64,000 nt of DNA from contig CAZOKN010000005.1 of the NCBI GenBank assembly GCA_964580525.1, forward strand, positions 11,014 to 75,013, given 5' to 3'. The notes below the pieces were generated by a model. That model was not told the DNA's origin and searched no databases. It saw only the letters and a list, made by a program, of their open reading frames with translations. Both the position numbers and the translations under genes were made by a program. This document shows, one piece after another, positions 42,779 through 51,560 of this stretch (within the stretch, counting starts at the first letter, position 1; each line of letters starts with the position of its first letter). This DNA comes from CAZOKN01 sp964580525. GTDB taxonomy: Bacteria > Pseudomonadota > Alphaproteobacteria > Rickettsiales > UBA6187.

Positions 42779-43840
42779 TTAATACTGATAAACAATGCTA
42801 CTTCTGTCAAACAGTTCAAGTATCAAGGCAATTCTTATCCACATACCATTTCTTGCTTGTTTCCAGTATAAAGCACGAGGGTCGCGGTCAACTGTAACTT
42901 CAATTTCATTCCGGCGCGGGAATGGGTGGAGTATTGCCGTATGTTTTTTAAGCAGAGGTAAATGTTCTTTACGCAGACTGAAATCGTTATAATTAATTTT
43001 CTTTGATTCACCTATAGTATCGTGCTCGTCTTGCAGTCTTGTCGAGTATATAGCGTCGACCTTTGGCATTGTTTCTTTGAAATTATCTGTGATGTGATAT
43101 TTAACTTTATTAGAATCTAGGAATTCCAGAATGTCATCGCGCATAGAAAAATTTTCCGGTGCGACGAAAAATAATTCTACACCTTTATATAAAGCCAGCA
43201 ATCTGCATAGTGAACGTACTGTACGGCCACGTTTTAAATCTCCCACCATAGCGATTTTTTTATTTTCAATACCACCATGTTCAGCAAAAGCTCGTTGCAA
43301 GGTATACATATCAAGCAATGCTTGAGTAGGATGTTGGTCTTTGCCCGATCCTCCGTTTATAACTGGTACAGGGCGATTGGTGTAAGTGTTAAGTGTCCAT
43401 GCTGCCCTTTCTGCAAAACCTTCGTCTAAATGTCTTATTATAATAAGGTCAACATAGCTCGAAAACGTACGAATCATATCCTCTGGCGATTCACCTTTAA
43501 CTTCTGATGATGTTGAAGTATCCCTGATTTCAGAAGTTTTCATGCCGAGTATGTGACATGCATTTTGAAAAGACATGAATGTGCGGGTGGAAGGCTGGAC
43601 AAATAAAAGCATTGCTCTTTTATCTGACATTATGGAGCCAAGAAAATCCATGCCATCTTTTGTTTTAGCGATATTGCGCACACGATTGGCAATCTCAAAT
43701 AATTTTTCTAGCATTTCTTTTGTGAATTGCTGAGCGTAGATTACATCAAATAGTTTATTATCTTTTTCAAATAATGGTAGTTTGTCTTCTATCGATTGAC
43801 TGTGAAAATCGTCCCAACCTTCATATCTCTGCATAAACAC
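42779..43840 (-). CDS. pyrB: Aspartate carbamoyltransferase catalytic chain
   Basis: 353 residues, longer than E. coli PyrB (about 310) mainly by an N-terminal extension of about 40 residues. Carbamoyl phosphate motif PSTRTFMSF near 80, the SSEVKGES loop (equivalent to the 80s loop) near 110, HPTQALLD near 170, and HPFPRRNEI near 310 for aspartate. Forms carbamoyl aspartate in pyrimidine synthesis. Ornithine carbamoyltransferase is less likely given the missing OTC HCLP motif. No pyrI or pyrC neighbour. Confidence 0.88.
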   Translation of the reverse strand: MFMQRYEGWDDFHSQSIEDKLPLFEKDNKLFDVIYAQQFTKEMLEKLFEIANRVRNIAKTKDGMDFLGSIMSDKRAMLLFVQPSTRTFMSFQNACHILGMKTSEIRDTSTSSEVKGESPEDMIRTFSSYVDLIIIRHLDEGFAERAAWTLNTYTNRPVPVINGGSGKDQHPTQALLDMYTLQRAFAEHGGIENKKIAMVGDLKRGRTVRSLCRLLALYKGVELFFVAPENFSMRDDILEFLDSNKVKYHITDNFKETMPKVDAIYSTRLQDEHDTIGESKKINYNDFSLRKEHLPLLKKHTAILHPFPRRNEIEVTVDRDPRALYWKQARNGMWIRIALILELFDRSSIVYQY

Positions 43841-44174
43841 ACTTATTTGATGTTTTTTATAATAGCGGTTGCAAGATAGCTTATCTATAGATAGCAGGGC
43901 AAGGATTTTTTGTATTTATTTTTAAATATTAATATATTGTTAATAAGTATTTGATATTATTAACAAATATTATGATTTTTTTAACTATTTTTACCAAAAT
44001 TCGCTAAAAAAGACAAAAATAAGTGAAAACTGTAAAAAAAGTTTAAAGATGGTATGTTAATATGGTATTAGTTATGGGGAGTTACTTCTTTGATGATCTT
44101 CGGATTTTAGGTAGGCCATCTAAGAAGTAAGTCTTTGAATAATAAGGATAAATAGTTTTTTTGGAGGTTTTTTT
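43841..44174 (+). other. Upstream region of virB2 with a structured leader
   Basis: 334 bp without a gene. The last 95 bp can fold: TTACTTCTT (44082-44090) pairs with AAGAAGTAA (44122-44130), enclosing a small GATC-TTCG-GATT stem-loop with a stable UUCG loop. GGAGG lies at 44163-44167, 7 nt before the virB2 ATG. The first part is A/T-rich with no clear promoter. Confidence 0.45.
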
Positions 44175-44519
44175 ATGGTTAATAATATTAGCGAAATGTT
44201 TATTGGTAAAGAATGTTGGAGATTTGCTCTGGCGTTGATTTTGGCTTCGATAGTTATATCGGTACCTGATATGTCTTTTGCAGCAGGGAATACCACTGCA
44301 ATTTCTAACGTGGTTTGTAACATAGTTAATCAGTTGCAAGGTCCTGTTGCACGTGGTGTTGCTGCGTTTGGTATCATCTTCCTTGGTTTCTCACTATTTT
44401 TAGGTAAGATTTCTTGGGGTGTGGCATTGGCACTTGGTATCGGTTTGGGTGCAATCTTCGGTGCTCAGCAGATAGTTGGCTTAATAAGCGGCGACAGTCA
44501 GAATGCTTGTAATACCTAA
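44175..44519 (+). CDS. virB2: VirB2/TrbC-family pilin, isolated
   Basis: 114 residues. A long signal peptide (about 1-36, ending SFAAG) is followed by two hydrophobic helices (about 58-76 and 80-103, GVAAFGIIFLGFSLFLG and SWGVALALGIGLGAIFG), the TrbC/VirB2 pattern, with a pair of Cys (residues 48 and 112). It is the major pilus subunit of type IV secretion systems. No other virB gene lies in this window; isolated and multiple virB2 copies are known in Rickettsiales. It has its own leader and terminator, so it is monocistronic. Confidence 0.85.
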   Translation: MVNNISEMFIGKECWRFALALILASIVISVPDMSFAAGNTTAISNVVCNIVNQLQGPVARGVAAFGIIFLGFSLFLGKISWGVALALGIGLGAIFGAQQIVGLISGDSQNACNT

Positions 44520-44544
44520 TTCTTTTTATAGTTTGTTTAAGAAG

Positions 44545-44569
44545 AGGGGTGCGAAAGTACCCCTTTTTT
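44545..44569 (+). terminator. Intrinsic terminator of virB2
   Basis: AGGGGT (44545-44550) and ACCCCT (44559-44564) around an 8-nt loop, followed by a run of six T. Confidence 0.8.
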
Positions 44570-44701
44570 AGTTATGCTTTTTAATTTTGACAGCTGAATT
44601 CCAGTATTCTTTAATTAGCCATAAAATTTAGCTCCTTCTGCTTTACACTTTGCATTTACACCACTATTAATTAACCCGTTTCACAAAAACGTAGGTTTTA
44701 G

Positions 44702-45349
44702 ATGACTGATGTAAAGACTTTAATAAATGGCTATCAACGTTTTTATAATAAGCATTTTGTAGAAGAGCCAGGGCGCTATAAAGAATTGGCTAATAAAGGG
44801 CAGGCGCCTAAAACTCTGGTTATAGCCTGTAGCGACTCGCGTGTTGATCCTTCGATTATAATGGATGTTGGCCCAGGCGATATATTCGTTATTCGTAATG
44901 TGGCTAATCTCGTGCCACCATATCAGCCAAAAGGTGATAGCTATCACGGTACTAGCGCTGCGCTAGAGTTTGCGGTTTGTAATTTAGGTGTAGAAAATAT
45001 TATAGTTATGGGACATGGTTTTTGCGCAGGTGTGAACGCTTTGCTTAATAACCAGCCTGTGAAAAACGACAAATTCAGCTTTGTGCAGTCTTGGGTGGAT
45101 ATTTCCAAAGAAGCTAAAAATAGGGTAGAAGCAAATCACCCTGATGCTTCAGGCGAAGAAAAACTGCATTTTTGTGAAAAAGAAAATATCAAAGTTTCCA
45201 TGGAAAATCTTCTCACATTTCCTTGGGTAAAGGAGCGCGTTGATAATGGTAGTTTAGAAATATGCGGCTGGTATTTTTCTATATTTAATGGCGTTCTAGA
45301 AAATTATGATAAAAAGTCGGATAGTTTCTTGCCGATAGTTTTTAAATAA
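44702..45349 (+). CDS. Beta-class carbonic anhydrase
   Basis: 215 residues. Zinc ligands C43, H105 and C108 lie in ACSDSR (with the Asp45-Arg47 dyad) and GHGFCAG, as in beta carbonic anhydrases. Interconverts CO2 and bicarbonate, which feeds carboxylases and carbamoyl phosphate synthesis. Length and spacing are typical. No signal peptide, so cytoplasmic. The next gene starts 10 bp downstream. Confidence 0.94.
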   Translation: MTDVKTLINGYQRFYNKHFVEEPGRYKELANKGQAPKTLVIACSDSRVDPSIIMDVGPGDIFVIRNVANLVPPYQPKGDSYHGTSAALEFAVCNLGVENIIVMGHGFCAGVNALLNNQPVKNDKFSFVQSWVDISKEAKNRVEANHPDASGEEKLHFCEKENIKVSMENLLTFPWVKERVDNGSLEICGWYFSIFNGVLENYDKKSDSFLPIVFK

Positions 45350-45359
45350 ATGTAACGAT

Positions 45360-46421
45360 ATGGAAAACAAGCGAATTGCAACATTGGATGGTTTTAGAGC
45401 AATCGCTATCCTAATGGTGGTATTGTATCATTATTTCTCTCGATGGACGTTACCATTAAATGAGACCAATCTTTATCCTTATGGTTCTGTACTTAGTGAT
45501 TTTCCGTTATTCAAATTCGGACATCTGGGAGTACAGATGTTTTTCGTAATTTCCGGATTTGTTATTAGTATGACGTTAGAAAATTCTAAATCTATCGGCG
45601 ATTTTGCTATTAAAAGATTTGCTCGCCTTTGGCCTGCTATGTTTTTGTGCAGTTTTATAACTTATTTAACTTTAGAATTTATACCAGTTAAGTTTTTTTC
45701 TGTCTCATTACAAAATCTTATACCAAGTCTTGTATTTACTGATCCAGAGCTGTTAAGAAAAATCACAAATATAAAAGATTTTGCCTGGATGGATGGTTCA
45801 TATTGGTCGTTATTTGTTGAGGTTAGGTTTTATATTTGGGCATTATTACTTTTCTCGATAAACAAGCCAGGCTTTCTGAGTACTTTCCTTATTTTTATTA
45901 ATGCAACTCTTATAATCAGAGGTTTGGATAATGTGCTCTTTGAATCTGCTAATAAGGATATTGTTAAATTAATGTTTTTCCCGAGGTTTTTGCCTTGGTT
46001 TGCTGGTGGAATTGGCTTTTATTATCTGTTTAAAGATAAAAATAATCGCCTTGCTCATTTTATGATAGCAGAAAGTTTAATACTTATAATATCTTCTGCT
46101 CATCATGAAAAAATTATGGAAATACCTTTTTATTTAGGGATATACGGAATTTTTTATATATTTATATATCGTCCAAACTGGCTGAGCTTCTTATCATGCA
46201 AGCCTTTGGCGGAGATTGGTGCAGCTAGTTATAGTCTATATCTATTGCACCAGAACATAGGTGTAACGTTGATTTCATACATTGCGGATTATGGCAATAT
46301 TCACACCTTACCGCAAGCGATTGGTATTGGTTTTATGATGATAATTTTTATGATTATTCTATCACTACTGGTTTTTAAATTTTGGGAAGTGCCAGCAAAA
46401 CGCTTTATATTACGCAAATGA
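45360..46421 (+). CDS. Acyltransferase 3 family membrane protein
   Basis: 353 residues with about ten membrane helices. It begins with RIATLDGFRAIAILMVVLYHYF, whose His is the conserved catalytic residue, followed by LGVQMFFVISGFVIS and FAIKRFARLWPAM, the signature of OafA/NodX-type acyltransferases. Such enzymes O-acetylate lipopolysaccharide or other surface glycans. Starts 10 bp after the carbonic anhydrase gene, probably cotranscribed. Acceptor unknown. Confidence 0.92.
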   Translation: MENKRIATLDGFRAIAILMVVLYHYFSRWTLPLNETNLYPYGSVLSDFPLFKFGHLGVQMFFVISGFVISMTLENSKSIGDFAIKRFARLWPAMFLCSFITYLTLEFIPVKFFSVSLQNLIPSLVFTDPELLRKITNIKDFAWMDGSYWSLFVEVRFYIWALLLFSINKPGFLSTFLIFINATLIIRGLDNVLFESANKDIVKLMFFPRFLPWFAGGIGFYYLFKDKNNRLAHFMIAESLILIISSAHHEKIMEIPFYLGIYGIFYIFIYRPNWLSFLSCKPLAEIGAASYSLYLLHQNIGVTLISYIADYGNIHTLPQAIGIGFMMIIFMIILSLLVFKFWEVPAKRFILRK

Positions 46422-46512
46422 TTTGCGCTTTACTTTTTAAATCTGATGCGACGTCTTACAGATTATTTAATAAAAATTAGAAAACAGTAGAAAAGTCTAG
46501 TCTTCTGAAAAT

Positions 46513-46588
46513 TGGTGATCCCGGCGGGAGTCGAACCCGCGACACCGTGATTAAAAGTCACGTGCTCTACCAGCTGAGCTACGGGATC
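46513..46588 (-). tRNA. tRNA-Lys (TTT)
   Basis: 76 nt on the minus strand: acceptor GATCCCG/CGGGATC, D-arm GCTCAGCTGGTAGAGC, anticodon stem CGTGA/TCACG with loop CTTTTAA (anticodon TTT), T-arm CGGGTTCGACTCCCG and encoded CCA (46513-46515). Confidence 0.95.
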
Positions 46589-46609
46589 ACGTAGAAGCGG
46601 CGAGTCGGC

Positions 46610-46638
46610 AACATACGGGGCAAGTTCGGTTACGTCAA
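46610..46638 (-). promoter_or_regulatory. Promoter of tRNA-Lys
   Basis: On the minus strand TTGACG (46633-46638) and TATGTT (46610-46615) are 17 bp apart; the start would lie about 15 bp before the tRNA. Confidence 0.6.
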
Positions 46639-46831
46639 TAATAAATGTAGTAATTTTTTATAATATTTATCTTTTTTGTTATTTTTTTGTGGATATCAGG
46701 TTAATGGTATGGCGGTATGCTAAGCTATGTAGGAGTTATATAGGAATAGCCATATCTCCTCATACTCCGCTTTACACTTAAATAAGCGCATATATGATAC
46801 GTGGAGTTTTTAACAAAAGATGCTATAAAAA
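46639..46831. other. AT-rich spacer before kdsB
   Basis: No gene seen. A near-consensus DnaA box (TGTGGATAT, one mismatch) lies at 46689-46697. The rest is AT-rich and should carry the promoter of the kdsB group, but no clear -35/-10 pair stands out. Confidence 0.35.
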
Positions 46832-47563
46832 ATGTCAAAAAAATCCGCTATTTTTATTCCCGCGCGTATGGCTTCAACCCGCTTGCCGAACAAGCCTTTA
46901 GCCGATATTTGTGGTAAACCAATGATAATACATGTTCTTGAAAGAAGCAGAAAAGCTAATGTTGAAGATGTTTATGTTGCTTGTGCTGAGCAGGAGATTG
47001 CCGATATGGTAAAAAAGCATGGTGGACATGCCATAATTACTGACCCAGCACACCCTTCTGGTACTGACCGCATATACGAAGCTTTGCAAAAAACTGGCAA
47101 AAATTATGATTATATCATCAATGTGCAGGGCGATTTACCTTTAATTGAGGCGTCTGTTATCAATAAAGCCATAGATTTGGTTAATAAGCCTGAGGTTAAT
47201 ATTGCTACCTTAGCTGCGGTTATTAAGGATAAGAGCGAAATAGCCAACCCAAATGTTGTGAAGGCTGTTATAGCATTTAATGAGGGTGGCAAAGCGGGCA
47301 GGGCGCTTTATTTTACAAGGGCGACGGCTCCTTATGGAGATGGTGAGCTTTATCATCATATTGGGCTTTATGCCTATAGGCGCGAAGCTTTGGAAAGCTT
47401 TGTAAAATTGCCACCAAGTCCACTAGAAAAGCGTGAGAAATTGGAGCAATTGCGGGCTCTGGAAAATAACATGCGTATTGAGGTAGGGATAGTTGATGCT
47501 GTGCCTCTTGGTGTTGATACGCCTGAGGATTTGGAGAAGGTTAAGGAAATCATGGGAAGATAA
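46832..47563 (+). CDS. kdsB: CMP-Kdo synthetase
   Basis: 243 residues. Activates Kdo with CTP for lipid A-core assembly in the cytoplasm. Landmarks: IPARMASTRLPNKPLADICGKPMI at the N-terminus (nucleotide loop), TDPAHPSGTDRIYEA, VQGDLPLI, and the C-terminal LEQLRALENNMRIEVG with PLGVDTPEDLE. Length normal. The presence shows a Gram-negative envelope with Kdo. Three bp separate it from the next gene. Confidence 0.96.
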   Translation: MSKKSAIFIPARMASTRLPNKPLADICGKPMIIHVLERSRKANVEDVYVACAEQEIADMVKKHGGHAIITDPAHPSGTDRIYEALQKTGKNYDYIINVQGDLPLIEASVINKAIDLVNKPEVNIATLAAVIKDKSEIANPNVVKAVIAFNEGGKAGRALYFTRATAPYGDGELYHHIGLYAYRREALESFVKLPPSPLEKREKLEQLRALENNMRIEVGIVDAVPLGVDTPEDLEKVKEIMGR

Positions 47564-47566
47564 TAT

Positions 47567-48550
47567 ATGACAAAATATGACGTTGTTGGTGTAGGTAATG
47601 CAATTGTGGACGTTCTGGCAAAGGTTGACGATAGTTTTTTGGCCAAGCATGGACTGCAAAAATCTGGAATGACTCTCGTAGACGAAAAACAATCTGATAC
47701 ACTTTATGGCGATATGCCGCCGGCTATTGAAAAATCAGGTGGTTCGGCTGCAAATACTGCCGCTGGAATTGCTTCTTTTGGCGGTAGGGCTGCATTTATA
47801 GGTAAGGTAAAAAATGATGCATTAGGTAAAATTTTTGGCCATGATTTACGTTCCATTGGTGTGCATTATGATACCAAATCTGCTGAGAGTGGCCCCAGCA
47901 CTGCCAGATGCCTAATTTCTATAACGCCTGATGCTGAGCGCACAATGGCCACTTTTCTTGGCGCAACACGTGGCATTACACGCAGTGATATTGATGAAAG
48001 CATAATAATAGATTCTAAAGTTACATATCTTGAAGGATATTTGTGGGATGAGCCGCACGCAAAGGATGCTATGCGCTGCGCTGCCGAGTTTGCAACTAAG
48101 CATAAAAGGAAAGTGGCGCTTTCCCTTTCAGATGCCTTTTGTGTGGCGCGTCACCGTGATGATTTTATGGAATTGATCACTCATGGCGTTGATATTCTTT
48201 TTGCGAATGAAGCAGAAATAAAATGCCTTTTTGAAGATGATGATTTTGATTCTTGTATCGATAAAGTAAGAAGCAAAGTTGAAATTGCTGCTATCACACG
48301 TGGAGCGCTTGGCTCAGTTATTGTTGAAGGTTATCTTACTGAAAAAATCGCTGCTGGTAAAAACTTGAAAGTGATAGATACCACAGGTGCGGGTGATTTA
48401 TATGCGAGTGGTTTTTTATTTGGTTATATTTCCGGATTTGATTTGAAAAAATGTGGGGAGATCGCAACGCTTGCAGCAAGCGTGATAATACAGCAGATTG
48501 GTGCTAGGCCTGAGGTTAGTTTGTCTGGATTGTTAAAAAAGGTGGCATAA
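47567..48550 (+). CDS. PfkB family kinase (adenosine kinase-like)
   Basis: 327 residues. Ribokinase fold: the N-terminal GNAIVDVLAKVDDSFL, a central GGSAANTAAGIASFGG motif, FIGKVKNDALG, and the C-terminal VIDTTGAGDLYASGFLFGY with the catalytic Asp. Alphaproteobacterial relatives are annotated adenosine kinases or sugar kinases. Lies between kdsB and the transporter on one strand with 2-3 bp gaps. Substrate uncertain. Confidence 0.9.
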   Translation: MTKYDVVGVGNAIVDVLAKVDDSFLAKHGLQKSGMTLVDEKQSDTLYGDMPPAIEKSGGSAANTAAGIASFGGRAAFIGKVKNDALGKIFGHDLRSIGVHYDTKSAESGPSTARCLISITPDAERTMATFLGATRGITRSDIDESIIIDSKVTYLEGYLWDEPHAKDAMRCAAEFATKHKRKVALSLSDAFCVARHRDDFMELITHGVDILFANEAEIKCLFEDDDFDSCIDKVRSKVEIAAITRGALGSVIVEGYLTEKIAAGKNLKVIDTTGAGDLYASGFLFGYISGFDLKKCGEIATLAASVIIQQIGARPEVSLSGLLKKVA

Positions 48551-48552
48551 AA

Positions 48553-49854
48553 ATGTTAAAAAAATACCCAACCCTAACATTATATTTCCACCCAAAGATC
48601 ATAGCTATTTTATTTCTTGGTTTGGCGAGCGGTTTGCCATTAGCTTTGGTGATGTCGACATTATCTGTTTGGCTAACTGAGGCGGGTGTAACCAGGACAG
48701 CTATAGGTTTGTTTGCCGCAGTGACAACGCCTTATGCATTGAAATTTATATGGTCGCCGCTGATAGACCAGATGCCATTGCCACTATTTACTAAATTTTT
48801 TGGTAGACGTCGCGGCTGGATGATATTCACTCAGCTTTGCTTGTTTGTTTCGATTATAGGTTTGGGTATGACCAATCCTTACGAAAATCCTTGGATGACA
48901 GCCTTATGGGCTTTGTTTGTTTCAATTGCATCTGCCAGCCAGGATATTGTTATTGATGCTTATCGTGTTGAATTGTTGGAAGAAAACCAGCAGGGCGCGG
49001 GCGCGGCGGTTATTGTTCTGGGCTATAGGATTGGTATGTTAATATCAGGCGCGGGCGCTTTACTGCTGGCGCATTATACTAACTGGCTAACAACTTATGT
49101 AGTGATGGCAATGTTTGTTGGCGTTGGTGTTGTTACGGTTTTGATTTCCGGTGAGCCCGAAAAAACATTCAAGCCGCTAAAAACGCATGGCAATGCTTTG
49201 CATAGGCTGGAAGAATGGTTGATTGAGGCTGTGCTGAACCCTCTTGGTGATTTTGTCTCAAGAAAAGGTTGGCTGGTGATTGCCTTATTTATTTTGCTTT
49301 ATAAGTTTGGCGATGCTTTTGCTGGTGTTATGACCAATCCGTTTTTGATAGATATGGGTTTTAGCAAGCTTGAAATTGCTGAGATTGTTAAAACTTTCGG
49401 TTTTGTGGCGCTGATCGTTGGATCTTTCATAGGTGGTGGTATGATAAATCGGATTGGCTTGATAAAAAGCTTGTGGATTTGCGGAGTGTTACAGTGTCTT
49501 TCTAATCTAATGTTTATGGTTCAGGCGCATGTTGGGCATGATATTTTTGTGCTGGCGTGGTCTATTGGTCTTGAAAATCTTAGCGGCGGTATGGGCACAG
49601 CCGCGTTTGTGGCTTATTTATCCTCACTATGCAATGTGCGCTACACAGCGACGCAATATGCACTGTTTAGCTCTTTGGCTTCTGTGGGTAGAACTTGGCT
49701 TTCCACTTCGTCAGGCTGGTTTGTTGACCAGCTAGGCTGGTCAAATTTCTTTATTTTCTCGACTGTATTGGGAGTTCCCGGCCTGCTGATGCTGTTTCTT
49801 ATGCAGAAGGTGGCGAGTGAAAGTGGAGAATCAAATAAAAAAGATAAACACTAG
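48553..49854 (+). CDS. ampG: AmpG-like MFS transporter
   Basis: 433 residues with about twelve membrane helices. The N-terminal LFLGLASGLPLALVMSTLSVWLTEAG (in part GLASGLPLAL) and SQDIVIDAYRVELL resemble AmpG, the muropeptide permease that imports anhydro-muropeptides for recycling. Acetyl-CoA or other PAT-type substrates are possible. It starts 2 bp after the kinase gene. With the complete mur set in the window, muropeptide recycling is plausible. Confidence 0.85.
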   Translation: MLKKYPTLTLYFHPKIIAILFLGLASGLPLALVMSTLSVWLTEAGVTRTAIGLFAAVTTPYALKFIWSPLIDQMPLPLFTKFFGRRRGWMIFTQLCLFVSIIGLGMTNPYENPWMTALWALFVSIASASQDIVIDAYRVELLEENQQGAGAAVIVLGYRIGMLISGAGALLLAHYTNWLTTYVVMAMFVGVGVVTVLISGEPEKTFKPLKTHGNALHRLEEWLIEAVLNPLGDFVSRKGWLVIALFILLYKFGDAFAGVMTNPFLIDMGFSKLEIAEIVKTFGFVALIVGSFIGGGMINRIGLIKSLWICGVLQCLSNLMFMVQAHVGHDIFVLAWSIGLENLSGGMGTAAFVAYLSSLCNVRYTATQYALFSSLASVGRTWLSTSSGWFVDQLGWSNFFIFSTVLGVPGLLMLFLMQKVASESGESNKKDKH

Positions 49855-49912
49855 CCTAATTGTTATATATATTATATACTCAGCCGGTTACAATTTTTGA
49901 AAAAGCAGACAG

Positions 49913-51493
49913 ATGGCAGAAAAAATATACTTATATGACAGCACTTTAAGGGATGGGGCGCAGACTGAAGGGGTTGATTTTACCTATTCAGACAAGCAGG
50001 ATATAACCTGGAAACTTGAAGAGCTTGGTATTGATTATATAGAAGGCGGTTGGCCGGGTGCAAACCCTACGGACGACGAGTTTTTTGCATCTCTGCCTAA
50101 ATTAAAAAAGTCGAGAATAACGGCTTTTGGTATGACGCGTAGGCCATCTACCACTGCTAAAAATGACCCTGGTTTGGCGGCATTGCTAAATAGCGGTGTT
50201 AAGGCTGTATGTCTGGTTGGTAAAAGCTGGGATTTCCACGTTACTAAGGCTTTAAATACAACTCTAAAAGAAAATCTCAGTATGATTTCTGAGAGTATTG
50301 AGCATGTTGTGAAAAAAGGCTGTGAGACGATTTTTGACGCTGAGCATTTTTTTGATGGTTACAAAGCCAATCCCGAATATGCGCTAAAGGCTGTAATGGC
50401 TGCTTATGAAGCTGGCGCACGTTGGGTTGTGCTTTGCGATACTAATGGTGGCTCTTTGCCGCATGAAATAGAAGAGATAATCAAAGAAGTCACTGTGCAT
50501 GTGCCGGGTGACCATTTGGGCATACATTGCCATAACGATACTGACAACGCGGTTGCTAATAGCTTAGCGGCTGTACGTGCTGGTGTGCGCCATGTGCAAG
50601 GCACTTTGAATGGTGTTGGTGAGCGTTGCGGTAATGCCAATTTGATATCTATAATTCCGACTCTTGTTCTGAAGATGGGTTTTAAAACCAATATCAGCAA
50701 GAGCGGATTGAAACACTTGACTAAAATATCACATTTCCTCGATGAGAAGCTTAACAAAGCGCCTAATCAGTTTGCGCCTTATGTTGGCTCATCAGCTTTT
50801 GCCCATAAAGGCGGGCTGCATGTTTCAGCTGTTTTGAAAAGCCCCGAATCTTATGAGCATATAGAGCCGGAATTAATAGGAAATATGCGTAAGATACTGG
50901 TTTCCAATCAGGCAGGGCGTTCAAACATAGTTGCCAGACTTAAAGAAGCCGGATTTGATGTTGATGAAGTAAGTAAGAGTAAAATAACTGCGCTGGTAGC
51001 AGAAGTTAAGCAACTGGAAAGCCAGGGCTATTCTTATGATACAGCCGATGCCAGCTTTGTTGTGCTTGCACATAAAATGCTAAATGACATGCAGGATTTT
51101 TTCCGCCTGAAAAGCTTCCGGGTGATAGACGAACGCCGCTGGAACGCTAAAGGCAAGCTTATAACTGTTTCTGAAGCTATAGTTAAAATGGATATAGACG
51201 GCCACGAGTTGATGACTGTTGCGCAAGGCAAGGGACCTGTTAATGCTCTTGACCAATCTTTGCGCAAAGCTTTGTCGGATAAATATCCGCAGTTAAGCGA
51301 TTTGAGGTTAATAGATTATAAAGTGCGGATAATAAATTCTGGAGTTGGCACAGAGGCTATAACCCGAGTTCTCATCGAAAGCGAAGACGGGAAGGGTAAT
51401 CGTTGGACAACTGTTGGCGTTTCGGCCAATATAATCGATGCTTCGTATAATGCTTTGCGTGATAGTATTACTTATAGGTTGATGAGAAAGTAA
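49913..51493 (+). CDS. cimA: (R)-citramalate synthase
   Basis: 526 residues. HMGL-like TIM barrel: LYDSTLRDGAQTEGVDF at the N-terminus with metal-binding Asp, GIHCHNDTDNAVANSL with the metal His pair, and GTLNGVGERCGNANL. The C-terminal part (about 400-520) is the LeuA-type allosteric domain. This long form matches bacterial CimA, which condenses pyruvate and acetyl-CoA to citramalate, a threonine-independent route to isoleucine; 2-isopropylmalate synthase is less likely because of the N-terminal and length pattern. Confidence 0.92.
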   Translation: MAEKIYLYDSTLRDGAQTEGVDFTYSDKQDITWKLEELGIDYIEGGWPGANPTDDEFFASLPKLKKSRITAFGMTRRPSTTAKNDPGLAALLNSGVKAVCLVGKSWDFHVTKALNTTLKENLSMISESIEHVVKKGCETIFDAEHFFDGYKANPEYALKAVMAAYEAGARWVVLCDTNGGSLPHEIEEIIKEVTVHVPGDHLGIHCHNDTDNAVANSLAAVRAGVRHVQGTLNGVGERCGNANLISIIPTLVLKMGFKTNISKSGLKHLTKISHFLDEKLNKAPNQFAPYVGSSAFAHKGGLHVSAVLKSPESYEHIEPELIGNMRKILVSNQAGRSNIVARLKEAGFDVDEVSKSKITALVAEVKQLESQGYSYDTADASFVVLAHKMLNDMQDFFRLKSFRVIDERRWNAKGKLITVSEAIVKMDIDGHELMTVAQGKGPVNALDQSLRKALSDKYPQLSDLRLIDYKVRIINSGVGTEAITRVLIESEDGKGNRWTTVGVSANIIDASYNALRDSITYRLMRK

Positions 51494-51560
51494 TTTATAG
51501 ATTTTTAACAAATCTATATAAAGATCAAGCCAAAAAGCAAGCTAAAGTAATATTTGCAGA

